NCBI GenBank assembly: GCA_031261005.1
Contig: JAISKF010000053.1
Span: forward strand, 1-52,605
Reading direction: 5' to 3'
Length of the DNA: 52,605 nt
Origin: Enterobacteriaceae bacterium
Lineage (GTDB): Bacteria; Pseudomonadota; Gammaproteobacteria; Enterobacterales; Enterobacteriaceae
Of this stretch, positions 9,890 through 21,404 are shown in pieces; the first letter of the stretch is position 1, and each line of letters begins with the position of its first letter. The notes under the pieces were generated by a model that was given only the letters and a program-made list of their open reading frames with translations, was not told where the DNA came from and searched no databases. A program made the position numbers and the translations under genes.

Positions 9890-10576
9890 TTATTTATTTT
9901 TGTATTGGAGGGAAATATCCAGCTCATTATTATCAACCTCAGCATCACCTTGAGAAGAGAACATACACATAAATACATTCATAGTGATACTAAGCAGTAC
10001 CATAATCAGGAAAGGAATACATAGAAACAATGTGTTCATTAAAGACAGTGCAATGCCATTGACATACACAAAGTAGTAGAAGAATTTTATCAGTGAAATT
10101 AGCGGCAACACGCACCAAAAGGCAAAAAACAGGATATTAAGACTCTTATACAGAAACATTGAATTTCGTTGGTTTTGTTCTTTTAATTCATAAAGCAGGC
10201 TAACGGGTTTGTTGCTGCATTCTCTAATTTGATGTTCTAGTTGCTTAACATTTTTGTACCAATTTTTGTGCCACTGATTGTTATTAGTGGTAATTTTATA
10301 CCAAGCGCAAGAGATAGTAATTCCGATAACGCAAAGCACCATTTCAATTAAATATGTGATTAATGTTGGTGTATTAAAGAATACAATACCGAAAAAGAGA
10401 GTGATAACAGAAGCTAACGCTATAAAAAACACACAACGACGCCAATATGACTGGGCTTCTGCCTTTTTCATATTATACGCATGTTTTAGCGATATTTTTG
10501 CGAGGTGACATAAATCATCGCACACATGTGCATTCTCCGATTTATCCACTATCTCACTACTTGAGTGCATTTCCAT
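9890..10576 (-). CDS. Orphan four-helix membrane protein
   Basis: 228 residues; not recognised as a named family. Predicted membrane segments lie near 48-67, 72-94, 144-166 and 180-206. Between pairs is a soluble, amphipathic stretch (95-143) rich in W, N, K and Q with a W..NWYKNVKQLE pattern (102-114). The N-terminus has Cys/His residues (HVCDDLCHLAK, 17-27) and the C-terminal tail is acidic. Two helices followed by a W...LE amphipathic segment faintly recall SLATT or RipA-type membrane proteins, but I cannot confirm that. It stands alone between argS and a 498-bp AT-rich gap and looks lineage-specific. Role unknown. Confidence 0.7.
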   Translation of the reverse strand: MEMHSSSEIVDKSENAHVCDDLCHLAKISLKHAYNMKKAEAQSYWRRCVFFIALASVITLFFGIVFFNTPTLITYLIEMVLCVIGITISCAWYKITTNNNQWHKNWYKNVKQLEHQIRECSNKPVSLLYELKEQNQRNSMFLYKSLNILFFAFWCVLPLISLIKFFYYFVYVNGIALSLMNTLFLCIPFLIMVLLSITMNVFMCMFSSQGDAEVDNNELDISLQYKNK

Positions 10577-11074
10577 CTATCATCCATTATAGATTCGTTT
10601 CCTGTAGTTTATATGAATAGTCATCGATTCTCAACGATCATACCGCTATCTAGTGCTTTTTTAGCCACTTATTTATACTAACTGTAAGATATAACTATAT
10701 TTTTTATGGTTACACATCTTTACTTACTCTGACAGTATGGCTGTAACTTTAGCAAGAAGCAATATTATAAAAATAAAATCTATTGAATTTTTGATATTAA
10801 TATATGAATAACTATATAATATGATTTTTAGGTTATTTTATAATATTTCTTGCATATTTGAGTATAAGGATTACCCAAAATAATGGGCGGATAATTAATA
10901 CAATCATGATAGTGAATATTTTTGTTGGATATTGTTTATCCAGCATATTAATTTACTTGGATTAGTTTCAAACGTGTATTTTTTTGTTGAAAAATAGGAA
11001 ATATTAAAAATTAACATCTATTATCAATATGTCTTGAACAAAAATCCCACGGATAAATACGTTAGGAGGTATAT
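10577..11074. other. AT-rich intergenic gap, 498 bp
   Basis: Lies between two divergent membrane-protein genes and should hold both promoters. I see no convincing ORF, RNA gene or copy of the repeat family. The only clear signal is a strong ribosome binding site TAGGAGGT at 11063-11070 just before the downstream gene. Confidence 0.5.
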
Positions 11075-11323
11075 ATGGGTTTTATTGCATGGATTGTCTT
11101 AGGCTTGATTGTTGGTATTTTGGCTAAATGGATTATGCCGGGTCATGATGGCGGCGGTTTTATTATGACCGTGGTGCTGGGTATCATTGGTGCGTTGGTC
11201 GGAGGATACATCAGTTCGCTGTTTGGTTTTGGTGAGGTGGACGGATTTAATATCCCTAGCTTAATTATTGCGATACTAGGCGCGCTGTTAGTTCTGTTTA
11301 TTTACCGTAAAATCAAAGGGTAA
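11075..11323 (+). CDS. GlsB/YeaQ/YmgE-family stress membrane protein
   Basis: 82 residues, almost entirely hydrophobic: three short membrane segments with Gly-rich GxxxG packing (GLIVGILAKWIMPG, LGIIGALVGGYISSLFGFG) and a basic end YRKIKG. This is the transglycosylase-associated (Transgly_assoc) protein family, whose enterobacterial members YeaQ and YmgE are stress-induced; biochemical function is unknown. Strong Shine-Dalgarno TAGGAGGT. Inner membrane. Confidence 0.88.
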   Translation: MGFIAWIVLGLIVGILAKWIMPGHDGGGFIMTVVLGIIGALVGGYISSLFGFGEVDGFNIPSLIIAILGALLVLFIYRKIKG

Positions 11324-11342
11324 TATCTTATATAGATACGGC

Positions 11343-11387
11343 AAAAAATCAGCCGCGAATTTAATTATAAACTCGCGGCTGATTTTT
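11343..11387. terminator. Bidirectional terminator between glsB-like gene and pth
   Basis: The 11-bp stem ATCAGCCGCGA/TCGCGGCTGAT has six A on the left (11343-11348) and five T on the right (11383-11387). It serves both convergent genes. Confidence 0.9.
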
Positions 11388-11422
11388 ATCTGTTTTTCAA
11401 TCGATTAAACGATTAGATAGCA

Positions 11423-12013
11423 CTAAGCATTCGCCTTAAAAGCATGTAGTCGATTCATCGCTTTAGTAACATCTTCTTTAATCAGTATATCCGTACAGCG
11501 CGCTGCTTCATCGATCGCTTCATCAATCATTTTTTGCTCACTAGCGGGCGGTTTTCCCAGCACAAAACCGGTAACTTTGTTTTTATCACCAGGATGACCA
11601 ATGCCGATCCTTAAACGATAAAAATTCGGGTTATTACCAAGTTTGTTAGCAATATCTTTCAACCCATTATGCCCGCCATTGCCGCCGCCTAATTTAAGTT
11701 TGGCAATACCAGGAGGCAGATCCAGTTCATCGTGAGCGACTAAAATTTCTTCCGGTGCAATGCGGAAAAAATTTGCCATCGCCAGTACCGCTTTTCCGCT
11801 TAGATTCATAAATGTGGTAGGAACTAACAATCTGATGTCTTGACCATCAATATTTAGTCGGGCGGTATAACCAAAAAATTTAGCTTCTTCTTTTAGTGAT
11901 TGGTTATAGCGTTCAGCCAGCAGATCGACAAACCAAGCGCCAGCGTTATGGCGAGTCTGGGCATATTCCGCACCGGGATTGGCTAAACCAACAATTAATT
12001 TAATACTGCTCAT
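11423..12013 (-). CDS. pth: Peptidyl-tRNA hydrolase
   Basis: 196 residues. Hydrolyses peptidyl-tRNA released by stalled ribosomes. Conserved [20 protein letters not shown] with the catalytic His at position 22 (H20 in E. coli), T.MN.SG (FMNLSGKAV), and the [11 protein letters not shown] motif with its catalytic Asp. Essential in E. coli. Divergent from ychH, the E. coli arrangement; the intergenic region 12014-12316 holds the ychH CRP-dependent promoter. Confidence 0.96.
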   Translation of the reverse strand: MSSIKLIVGLANPGAEYAQTRHNAGAWFVDLLAERYNQSLKEEAKFFGYTARLNIDGQDIRLLVPTTFMNLSGKAVLAMANFFRIAPEEILVAHDELDLPPGIAKLKLGGGNGGHNGLKDIANKLGNNPNFYRLRIGIGHPGDKNKVTGFVLGKPPASEQKMIDEAIDEAARCTDILIKEDVTKAMNRLHAFKANA

Positions 12014-12198
12014 AAGTTAATACTACCTAAGTCAAGATCTGCGCTAAACAAGATACTTAATGAAAAACGTGCCATTTTACCTTTGATCGCCTTAATTACC
12101 AACTGTTGCAGAATCAGATGAGGGAAGTGTTTGCAAGAGCAAATAACAGTATTAATTTCAACGGAAATGTAAGTGAATTGTAAGCACATTAGTCGTTA

Positions 12199-12214
12199 TG
12201 TGATCATTGACACA
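12199..12214 (+). promoter_or_regulatory. Class II CRP site and promoter of ychH
   Basis: TGTGA-N6-ACACA (12199-12214) matches the CRP consensus TGTGA-N6-TCACA at 9 of 10 positions. A -10 box TATACT lies at 12235-12240, implying a start near 12247, so the CRP centre is at about -41, the class II position. E. coli ychH is a known CRP-dependent gene. Confidence 0.75.
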
Positions 12215-12316
12215 TTGTATATTATCTGTACGACTATACTCTTAGTAAAAGTGTGGTTAAGTCATCACGATTGTGAACTCGAATTGTCACTTCAGCAGCA
12301 CTTTAGGGAGGAGTTT

Positions 12317-12589
12317 ATGAAACGCAGAATCCTGGTTCTGTCTGGTAACGTTCTAATGGGGTTAGGCATGATTTCTATGATTGGCGGTGTAGTTTTCACC
12401 ATTCTTAGTCATGCAAAGGGCGTCACTCAGTTATCTGGTTCGCTGGCGCATCTTCCCATTGTCGCTATTTTTGTCGGTGCGTTAGTCTGGTTAGTCGGCG
12501 CGCGTATCGGGGGCAGGGATAGAATCGCTGATCGTTATTGGTGGATAAAACACTGTGATAACGATAAATATCGTCAAAAAAATCTGTAG
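12317..12589 (+). CDS. ychH: Stress-induced membrane protein YchH (DUF2583)
   Basis: 90 residues. The frame is open from 12173, but ATG 12317 has the Shine-Dalgarno GGGAGGAG (12306-12313) and gives the family start MKR. Two membrane helices (about 8-30 and 45-62) are followed by the family signature GARIGGRDRIADRYWWIKH. E. coli YchH is an inner-membrane stress protein affecting biofilm and is activated by CRP, matching the CRP site upstream. Confidence 0.9.
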   Translation: MKRRILVLSGNVLMGLGMISMIGGVVFTILSHAKGVTQLSGSLAHLPIVAIFVGALVWLVGARIGGRDRIADRYWWIKHCDNDKYRQKNL

Positions 12590-12622
12590 ATTATTTCTGA
12601 TTAGTAAGTTTGTTATAAAAAT

Positions 12623-12661
12623 AAAAACCCCGTAGTCCATTTATTGGATTACGGGGTTTTT
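12623..12661. terminator. Bidirectional terminator between ychH and prs
   Basis: A long stem (AAAAACCCCGTA.TCCA with complement, one mismatch, five-base loop) ends in five T on either strand. It serves convergent ychH and prs. Confidence 0.9.
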
Positions 12662-12677
12662 GCTAAGACAAATTCTG

Positions 12678-14612
<1,935 letters not shown>

Positions 14613-14616
<4 letters not shown>

Positions 14617-15263
14617 TGCAATATCCAATCGTCCATTTTTAATTTAATGCGCTCTTCGTCATGTACAATTTCTAAATGACTCGGCAGCGGCGGCTGGATT
14701 TTCGTATCGTAGCTACGGTATTCAACGGTCCAATCCTGACCGCCTTGTTTCAGTGAAATTTTTTGCAGCCGCGCTTCCGGCGATAGCGTGAAATTTTTGG
14801 CATCAGCCGGTAAACCTAGCATCCACAAACGCATATTGTTCAGCGGAATCATCATACCGGTCAGTTCTTGAATCATTTTTTCTGCATCATCACTGACATA
14901 GTGCTGACCTTTATCATCGGTTAACTGGGCTAAATTTGGCTGTACATTTAGCTCCATTACAGTATTACCTAAAGGATTCGTTAAAACTAAACGATAACGT
15001 TCAGGATCTTGCTGTTGCCAGAAAAAACGTGCGTAAACTTTTTGTGTAGAAGCGATGTAAGCAAAAGCACCGCGCGTTTGATAGTGTTCCAGCGCTTTAA
15101 TTTGCTGCTCATGAGCTTGCCATTCAGGTGAGGAAACTACCGTACCAGAGTCATTCTGATTGAATAATGAACAGGCAGTTAACAGCACACTTGCCAACGG
15201 AATGAGCTTTAGCAGCCTTAACTGCGCGGGGATGATGTGTAATGCAGAGCGTAATAAAGTCAT
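14613..15263 (-). CDS. lolB: Outer-membrane lipoprotein receptor LolB
   Basis: 216 residues from ATG 15263. Accepts lipoproteins from LolA and inserts them in the outer membrane; itself a lipoprotein. The signal has lipobox LTAC before the mature Cys. The body matches E. coli Lol[55 protein letters not shown] and RIKLKMDDW. The N-terminal region ahead of the hydrophobic core is longer than in E. coli; the frame stays open to 15326, so the exact start is uncertain. Divergent from hemA. Confidence 0.93.
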
Positions 15264-15373
15264 GGTGTTCTCGTCGAGAGCCGAACAATAGGCGGTAACG
15301 CTAATCGGCTTGTTACCAAACGTCAATCGGATTGTTTATCTGTAACAGATTATAACTAATTTATGTTAATTGA

Positions 15374-15459
15374 CCTGAATTTTGAATAAGAAGTTATATT
15401 ATTACGATTAATTTCAATTAATTATATCATTTTTGCCATTTCCTTATCTAAACCTGAGG
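15374..15459. repeat. MITE-like repeat, internally deleted copy (86 bp)
   Basis: Both terminal repeats and both inner flanks are present, but the GC-rich core is gone: CCTGAATTTTGAATAAGAAG at one end and CCTTATCTAAACCTGAGG at the other. Flanking 8-mers are TTAATTGA (15366-15373) and TTAATTAA (15460-15467), 7 of 8 identical. It lies in the divergent lolB-hemA promoter region; I see little else in 15264-15592. Confidence 0.8.
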
Positions 15460-15592
15460 TTAATTAATCCGTCGGAGACTATCATCAGCGCTTATCACAA
15501 TAAGGTGTTACTTTTATTGATAGTCAGCATCAAGTAGAATGTCGCTCAACATAACGGTTCAACCGAAAACGTACAATAACAATAATTGTTTC

Positions 15593-16855
15593 ATGACTTT
15601 TCTTGCACTTGGAATCAATCATAAAACCGCTCCGGTATCCCTGCGGGAAAAAGTAACTTTTTCTCCAGACAGGATTGGCGATGCGTTGCAAAGCCTGCAT
15701 CAGCAATCAATGGTGCAGGGCGGCGTTGTGCTGTCTACATGTAACCGCACAGAGCTGTATCTTAGCGTGGAGCAAGATGAAGACGCGCAGCAAAAACTGG
15801 TTAACTGGCTATGTCAGTATCATCATTTATCTGTTGATGAAGTCAGACAAAGCCTTTACTGGCATCAGGATTCCGAAGCCGTCAATCACTTAATGCGTGT
15901 TGCCAGCGGGTTGGATTCATTAGTGCTGGGTGAACCGCAAATTCTTGGTCAGGTAAAAAAAGCCTTTGCCGAATCGCAAGAACATCACCAGTTAAATACC
16001 GAGTTAGAACGACTGTTTCAAAAATCTTTCTCTGTGGCTAAACGAGTCAGAACCGAAACTGAAATCGGCTCTAGCGCGGTTTCGGTCGCTTTTGCTGCTT
16101 GTACGCTTGCCCGTCAGATTTTTGAGTCAATGTCAGATGTTAATGTGTTGTTAGTCGGCGCAGGCGAAACCATTGAACTGGTCGCGCGCCATTTGCAGGA
16201 ACAGCACGTTAAAAGTATGGTGATCGCCAACCGCACGCGCGAACGGGCGCAGTTACTCGCGCAGGAAGTGCAGGCGGACGTGATTACGCTGCCTGAAATT
16301 GATGAATGCTTATATAAAGCAGATGTAGTTATCAGTTCAACCGCCAGTCCGCTGCCGATTATCGGCAAAGGCATGGTAGAGCGTTCGCTGAAAGCCCGCC
16401 GCAATCAGCCAATGTTATTTGTTGATATTGCCGTACCGCGTGACATCGAACCTGAAGTCGGCAAATTATCTAACGTTTATCTGTATACCGTTGACGATCT
16501 GCATGCGATTATTGAGCACAATCTCTCGCAGCGCAAAGCCGCAGCAGTTCTGGCGGAAGATATTGTCCAGCAAGAAAGTGCCAATTTTATGGCATGGATA
16601 CGCTCGCAGTCGGCAGTTTCCACGATTAAAGATTATCGATCAATGGCGGATACTATTCGTACCGAGTTAGTGGAAAAAGCGCTGGCGGCAATAGAGCAGG
16701 GCGCAGATGTGACCAGCACCATTAATGACTTGTCACATAAGCTAACTAATCGTCTAATCCATGCACCAACCAAATCACTACAGAAAGCCGCGAGCAGCGG
16801 TGATCTGGAACAATTAAATGTACTGCGCGACAGTCTTGGGCTAGAACAGTATTAG
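15593..16855 (+). CDS. hemA: Glutamyl-tRNA reductase
   Basis: 420 residues. First committed step of the C5 haem pathway: glutamyl-tRNA to glutamate-1-semialdehyde with NADPH. The catalytic Cys is C50 in [10 protein letters not shown], as in E. coli. Also visible are the [11 protein letters not shown] motif, the NADPH domain VLLVGAGE, and a C-terminal dimerisation helix. Start ATG 15593 gives [16 protein letters not shown]; the upstream open frame from 15539 lacks family similarity. No good Shine-Dalgarno precedes it. First gene of the hemA-prfA-prmC-sirB2-sirB1-kdsA run. Confidence 0.96.
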   Translation: MTFLALGINHKTAPVSLREKVTFSPDRIGDALQSLHQQSMVQGGVVLSTCNRTELYLSVEQDEDAQQKLVNWLCQYHHLSVDEVRQSLYWHQDSEAVNHLMRVASGLDSLVLGEPQILGQVKKAFAESQEHHQLNTELERLFQKSFSVAKRVRTETEIGSSAVSVAFAACTLARQIFESMSDVNVLLVGAGETIELVARHLQEQHVKSMVIANRTRERAQLLAQEVQADVITLPEIDECLYKADVVISSTASPLPIIGKGMVERSLKARRNQPMLFVDIAVPRDIEPEVGKLSNVYLYTVDDLHAIIEHNLSQRKAAAVLAEDIVQQESANFMAWIRSQSAVSTIKDYRSMADTIRTELVEKALAAIEQGADVTSTINDLSHKLTNRLIHAPTKSLQKAASSGDLEQLNVLRDSLGLEQY

Positions 16856-16900
16856 TTTTCTTTTATTTATATTCACATTTGCAGGGGTATTTAGCCGCGC

Positions 16901-17986
16901 ATGAAACCGTCTATTATTGCCAAATTAGAAGCATTACAAGAGCGTCACGAAGAAGTACAGGTACATTTGGGTGATGCGTCAGTTATCGCCGATCAGGATC
17001 GTTTCCGAGCGCTCTCCAGAGAATATGCCCAATTGGGTGATGTGACAGCGTGTTTTCGTCAGTGGCAAAAAGTGCAGGAAGATCTCGAAACGGCTGAGCT
17101 AATGCTTGCTGATCCTGAAATGCGCGAAATGGCACAGGAAGAGATAGATGACGCCAAGCAGCAAAGCGAAGCGCTGGAACAACAGTTGCAAGTATTATTA
17201 CTGCCGAAAGATCCTGATGATGAGCGCAACTGTTATCTTGAAGTGCGCGCCGGTACAGGCGGCGATGAAGCGGCGATTTTTGCCGGTGATTTATTCCGTA
17301 TGTATAGCCGCTATGCGGAATCACGCCGCTGGCGTGTCGAGATCATGAGCGCCAGCGACGGCGAACATGGCGGTTACAAAGAGATTATTACTAAAGTTTC
17401 CGGTGACGGTGTTTACGGGCAATTGAAGTTTGAGTCTGGCGGTCATCGCGTACAGCGTGTACCGGAAACCGAATCGCAAGGGCGGATTCATACTTCGGCT
17501 TGTACGGTAGCGATTATGCCGGAAATCCCCGAAGCCGAACTGCCGGAAATTAATCCGGGCGATCTGCGAATTGATACATTCCGCTCTTCCGGTGCTGGTG
17601 GTCAGCACGTTAACACTACCGACTCCGCGATTCGTATCACGCATATTCCAACCGGTATTGTGGTTGAGTGCCAAGATGAACGCTCGCAACATAAGAACAA
17701 AGCTAAAGCGTTATCGGTTTTAGGTTCGCGCATTCGCGCCGCAGAAATGCAAAAACGCCATTCAGAAGAAGCCTCAACGCGTCGTAATTTATTAGGTTCA
17801 GGTGATCGTTCAGACCGTATTCGGACTTATAATTTTCCGCAAGGGCGCGTAACTGATCATCGCATCAATTTAACGGTATATCGTTTAGATGAAGTGATGG
17901 AAGGTAAACTGGATATGCTTATCCAACCTATTGTTCAGGAATATCAAGCAGATCAACTGGCTGCGCTGTCAGATCAAGATGCGTGA
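16901..17986 (+). CDS. prfA: Peptide chain release factor 1
   Basis: 361 residues. Reads UAA and UAG. The GGQ hydrolysis motif is at 233-235 in [15 protein letters not shown], and the PxT tripeptide anticodon is PET at 188-190 (PAT in E. coli). The adjacent downstream gene prmC methylates the GGQ glutamine. 45 bases separate it from hemA. Confidence 0.97.
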   Translation: MKPSIIAKLEALQERHEEVQVHLGDASVIADQDRFRALSREYAQLGDVTACFRQWQKVQEDLETAELMLADPEMREMAQEEIDDAKQQSEALEQQLQVLLLPKDPDDERNCYLEVRAGTGGDEAAIFAGDLFRMYSRYAESRRWRVEIMSASDGEHGGYKEIITKVSGDGVYGQLKFESGGHRVQRVPETESQGRIHTSACTVAIMPEIPEAELPEINPGDLRIDTFRSSGAGGQHVNTTDSAIRITHIPTGIVVECQDERSQHKNKAKALSVLGSRIRAAEMQKRHSEEASTRRNLLGSGDRSDRIRTYNFPQGRVTDHRINLTVYRLDEVMEGKLDMLIQPIVQEYQADQLAALSDQDA

Positions 17987-18018
17987 TTTTTCATGATAAT
18001 CAAGATGATATTGAGCTA

Positions 18019-18858
18019 ATGACATTTAACCAATGGCTGATGCAAGCCATCGAAAGATTAACCGGCGGTGACAGCCCGAAACGTGATGCAGAAATTCTGT
18101 TGGGCTTTGTCACAGGAAAAACGCGCACTTTTCTGATGGCATTTAATGAAACCATGCTAACGCCAGTGCAACTAAATCATTTAGATGAATTACTGGCGCG
18201 CAGAATCAACGGTGAGCCTATCGCTTATCTGGTCGGTTCGCGTGAGTTCTGGTCGCTGCAACTCAAAGTCTCTCCTGTCACGTTAATTCCGCGTCCTGAT
18301 ACTGAAAAATTAGTTGAACTGGCGTTAGAACGTTTGCCGACAGTGGATTGCGATATTCTTGATTTAGGCACTGGCACCGGCGCGATTGCGCTGGCATTAG
18401 GCAGCGAGCGACCAGATTGTTCTGTTACCGGTATTGATTATCAGGAAGAGGCTATTTCACTGGCACAAGAAAACGCCGATAACCTGAATATCACCAATGT
18501 GAATTTTGTTCAGGGCGATTGGTTTGCACCGTTGCATGATGCCTATTTTGATATGATCGTCAGCAATCCGCCATATATTGATGAACAAGATCCTCATCTC
18601 AATCAAGGTGATGTGCGTTATGAGCCGGACAGCGCATTAATTGCCGCACAGGGCGGTATTGCCGATTTACAGCTTATTATTGAACAAGCGCCGGATTACC
18701 TGAAACCGGGCGGCTGGTTATTGCTGGAACATGGCTGGACGCAAGGTGAACAGGTGCGTTTACTGTTTAAACAGCGCGGATTTGAAATGATTGCCACACA
18801 TCAGGATTACGGCGGCAATGAGCGCGTAACATTAGGACGTTGGTTTCACCCCATTTGA
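18019..18858 (+). CDS. prmC: Release-factor glutamine methyltransferase
   Basis: 279 residues from ATG 18019. N5-methylates the GGQ Gln of RF1 and RF2. SAM motif DLGTGTG at 115-121, catalytic NPPY at 183-186, and the N-terminal helical RF-binding domain with EPIAYLVGSREFWSL. The frame also has a GTG at 17983 overlapping the prfA stop as GTGA; that would add 12 residues absent in E. coli, so ATG 18019 is preferred, though coupling from the GTG is possible. Confidence 0.94.
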   Translation: MTFNQWLMQAIERLTGGDSPKRDAEILLGFVTGKTRTFLMAFNETMLTPVQLNHLDELLARRINGEPIAYLVGSREFWSLQLKVSPVTLIPRPDTEKLVELALERLPTVDCDILDLGTGTGAIALALGSERPDCSVTGIDYQEEAISLAQENADNLNITNVNFVQGDWFAPLHDAYFDMIVSNPPYIDEQDPHLNQGDVRYEPDSALIAAQGGIADLQLIIEQAPDYLKPGGWLLLEHGWTQGEQVRLLFKQRGFEMIATHQDYGGNERVTLGRWFHPI

Positions 18859-18906
18859 TCATTCTTCTCCGCACCGCGAAGAGCAATATTTAAAGGCAGC
18901 TAATTA

Positions 18907-19302
18907 ATGATGTATATCTGGATAAAACACCTGCATGTAATTACCGCAGTAATTAGCATCACTCTGTTTATTCTACGTTTTTACTGGAAATGGCGCAGCG
19001 CAGCGATTATGCAGCAGCGCTGGATTAAAATCGCCCCGCATTTGAATGACACTGTTTTATTTGTCACTGGTATTATATTGATTTTCATCACCCATTTTTA
19101 TCCGTTCTCTATACAAGGAACATGGCTGACGGAAAAACTGATTGGCGTCATTATTTATATCGGTTTAGGTCATCTGGCAATGGGCAAACGAACTCGAAGC
19201 CAGATGGTTCGCACTACTGCATTTATGGCTGCCATACTATGTTTCTATTTAATCGTGACGTTAGCGGTTAACAAAATGCCGTTAGTGATGGGGTACGCAT
19301 GA
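18907..19302 (+). CDS. sirB2: SirB2/YchQ-family membrane protein
   Basis: 131 residues with four membrane helices (roughly 7-26, 45-67, 78-95, 101-122) and the family pattern K.LH...A..S..LF.LR..W near the N-terminus followed by RW.KI.PH..DT.L. Function unproven; named from a Salmonella locus that affects virulence gene expression. ATG ATG start. Its stop overlaps the start of sirB1 as ATGA. Confidence 0.88.
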   Translation: MMYIWIKHLHVITAVISITLFILRFYWKWRSAAIMQQRWIKIAPHLNDTVLFVTGIILIFITHFYPFSIQGTWLTEKLIGVIIYIGLGHLAMGKRTRSQMVRTTAFMAAILCFYLIVTLAVNKMPLVMGYA

Positions 19303-20147
19303 GCTGTATAACTAACCAAAGCAGCAATGAAATTGAAATAGCGGATTTTGAATTTGATCGTAATCCGCTAAGTGAAGGTATTTATTTAATCACTCGCTTG
19401 ATTCGTGATGATTTTCCTGAACAGCAAGTTCGCCGTGAGCTTGATTTGCTGGTTGAAAAAGCGCGCAGCATGATTCCGGCGGATATTGATGAAGAGCTGC
19501 AATTAGAGCAGCTTTTGCATCTCTTCTATCACCAGTGGGGATTTGGTTCTGCAAACGGTATTTACAATTTATCGGACACCATGTGGTTGGATAAGGTGCT
19601 GAAAACCCATCAGGGCGCGCCGTCATCATTAGGTCTGATCTTAATATATATTGCCGAACACTTAGCGATCCCGCTTCACCCTGTGATTTTTCCAACACAA
19701 CTATTGGTTAAAGCAGACTGGTTAGATGGTGATAGCTGGGTGATTAATCCGTTAAACGGCGAGACATTAACTAAACATATGCTTTCTGTCTGGTTGAAAG
19801 GGCATCTGGGCATTCATGCGAAGCTGAATCATCGTGATCTCATTGATGCGGCAAATAGCCAGATTATTTTGAAGATATTAACCGCGTTGAAAAGCGCGTT
19901 AGTACAAGAGAATAAGCCTGAATTAGCGTTAAGAGCCAGTCAGTTATCTCTAAGTCTGAACCCAAAAGATCCGTATGAAATTCGTGATCGCGGGTTGATC
20001 TATGCCCAACTGGAATGCAATCATATTGCTGTCCACGATCTTAATTACTTTATTGAGCAATGCCCGGATGATCCGGTAACAGAAGTCATAAAAATGCAGC
20101 TCAACAATATGGATCAGAGTAGTATTCACACTATTACGCTTCATTAA
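19299..20147 (+). CDS. sirB1: SirB1/YchA-family protein (transglutaminase-like fold, TPR tail)
   Basis: 282 residues. The central part (about 60-185) holds the transglutaminase-like SirB1 core: FYHQWGFGSANGIYNLSDTMWLDKVLKTHQGAPSSLG region, then HPVIFPTQLLVKAD and an INPLNGE segment. The C-terminus is a TPR-like stretch (LALRASQLSLSLNPKDPYEIRDRGLIYAQL). No canonical catalytic Cys is obvious, as is usual in this family. Function unknown. Coupled to sirB2 by a 4-base overlap. Confidence 0.88.
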   Translation: MSCITNQSSNEIEIADFEFDRNPLSEGIYLITRLIRDDFPEQQVRRELDLLVEKARSMIPADIDEELQLEQLLHLFYHQWGFGSANGIYNLSDTMWLDKVLKTHQGAPSSLGLILIYIAEHLAIPLHPVIFPTQLLVKADWLDGDSWVINPLNGETLTKHMLSVWLKGHLGIHAKLNHRDLIDAANSQIILKILTALKSALVQENKPELALRASQLSLSLNPKDPYEIRDRGLIYAQLECNHIAVHDLNYFIEQCPDDPVTEVIKMQLNNMDQSSIHTITLH

Positions 20148-20188
20148 TCCGTTATCAGCAGCGGAACAACCCTATTAAATGTATCTGA

Positions 20189-20287
20189 CCTCAGGTTTGG
20201 ATAAGAGAATAGTGAGAGTGATAGGTTAATTGATTGATAATTATTGAAATTTATCGTAATAATATAACTTCTTATCCGAAGTTCAGG
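20189..20287. repeat. MITE-like repeat, core-deleted copy (99 bp)
   Basis: The left end CCTCAGGTTTGGATAAGA and right end CTTATCCGAAGTTCAGG are joined through the two inner flanks with the GC-rich core precisely missing. Flanking 8-mers GTATCTGA and TTATCTAT share TATCT. It lies between sirB1 and kdsA and ends 33 bases before the kdsA start, so it forms part of the kdsA leader. Confidence 0.8.
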
Positions 20288-20307
20288 TTATCTATAAAAA
20301 AGATTAA

Positions 20308-21174
<867 letters not shown>

Positions 21175-21237
21175 TCAATTCAATTTATTGAGATAAGGTA
21201 GAAGTTAAAAATAAGGTTAAAGGAAGAGATTAGTTAA

Positions 21238-21404
21238 CCTGAACTTTATATTATTACGATAAATTTCAAGTGATTATGAAACTTTCTTGTAGGGGCGACA
21301 ACCTGTCGCCCGCCAAACCACTGTTTAACCAACGGGCGGTTAGCAACCGCCCCTACAAATGATTCTTTATTATTAATCTATCATTTTCTTATTCAAATTT
21401 GAGA
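21238..21404. repeat. MITE-like repeat with complete core (167 bp)
   Basis: The core runs from GTAGGGGCGACA (21289) to CCGCCCCTAC (ends 21356) with two nested hairpins. The left terminal repeat is shortened, keeping CCTGAACTTT but lacking GGATAAGAAG; the right is TTCTTATTCAAATTTGAGA. Flanking 8-mers TTAGTTAA (21230-21237) and TTATTCAA (21405-21412) agree at 6 of 8. The right flank contains the dauA stop codon. Confidence 0.85.

Noticed and set aside
17448..17490. Altered RF1 codon-recognition tripeptide (PET instead of PAT)
   Set aside because: The middle residue of the PxT motif varies among bacterial RF1 proteins; P188 and T190 are intact, so no unusual specificity is implied.
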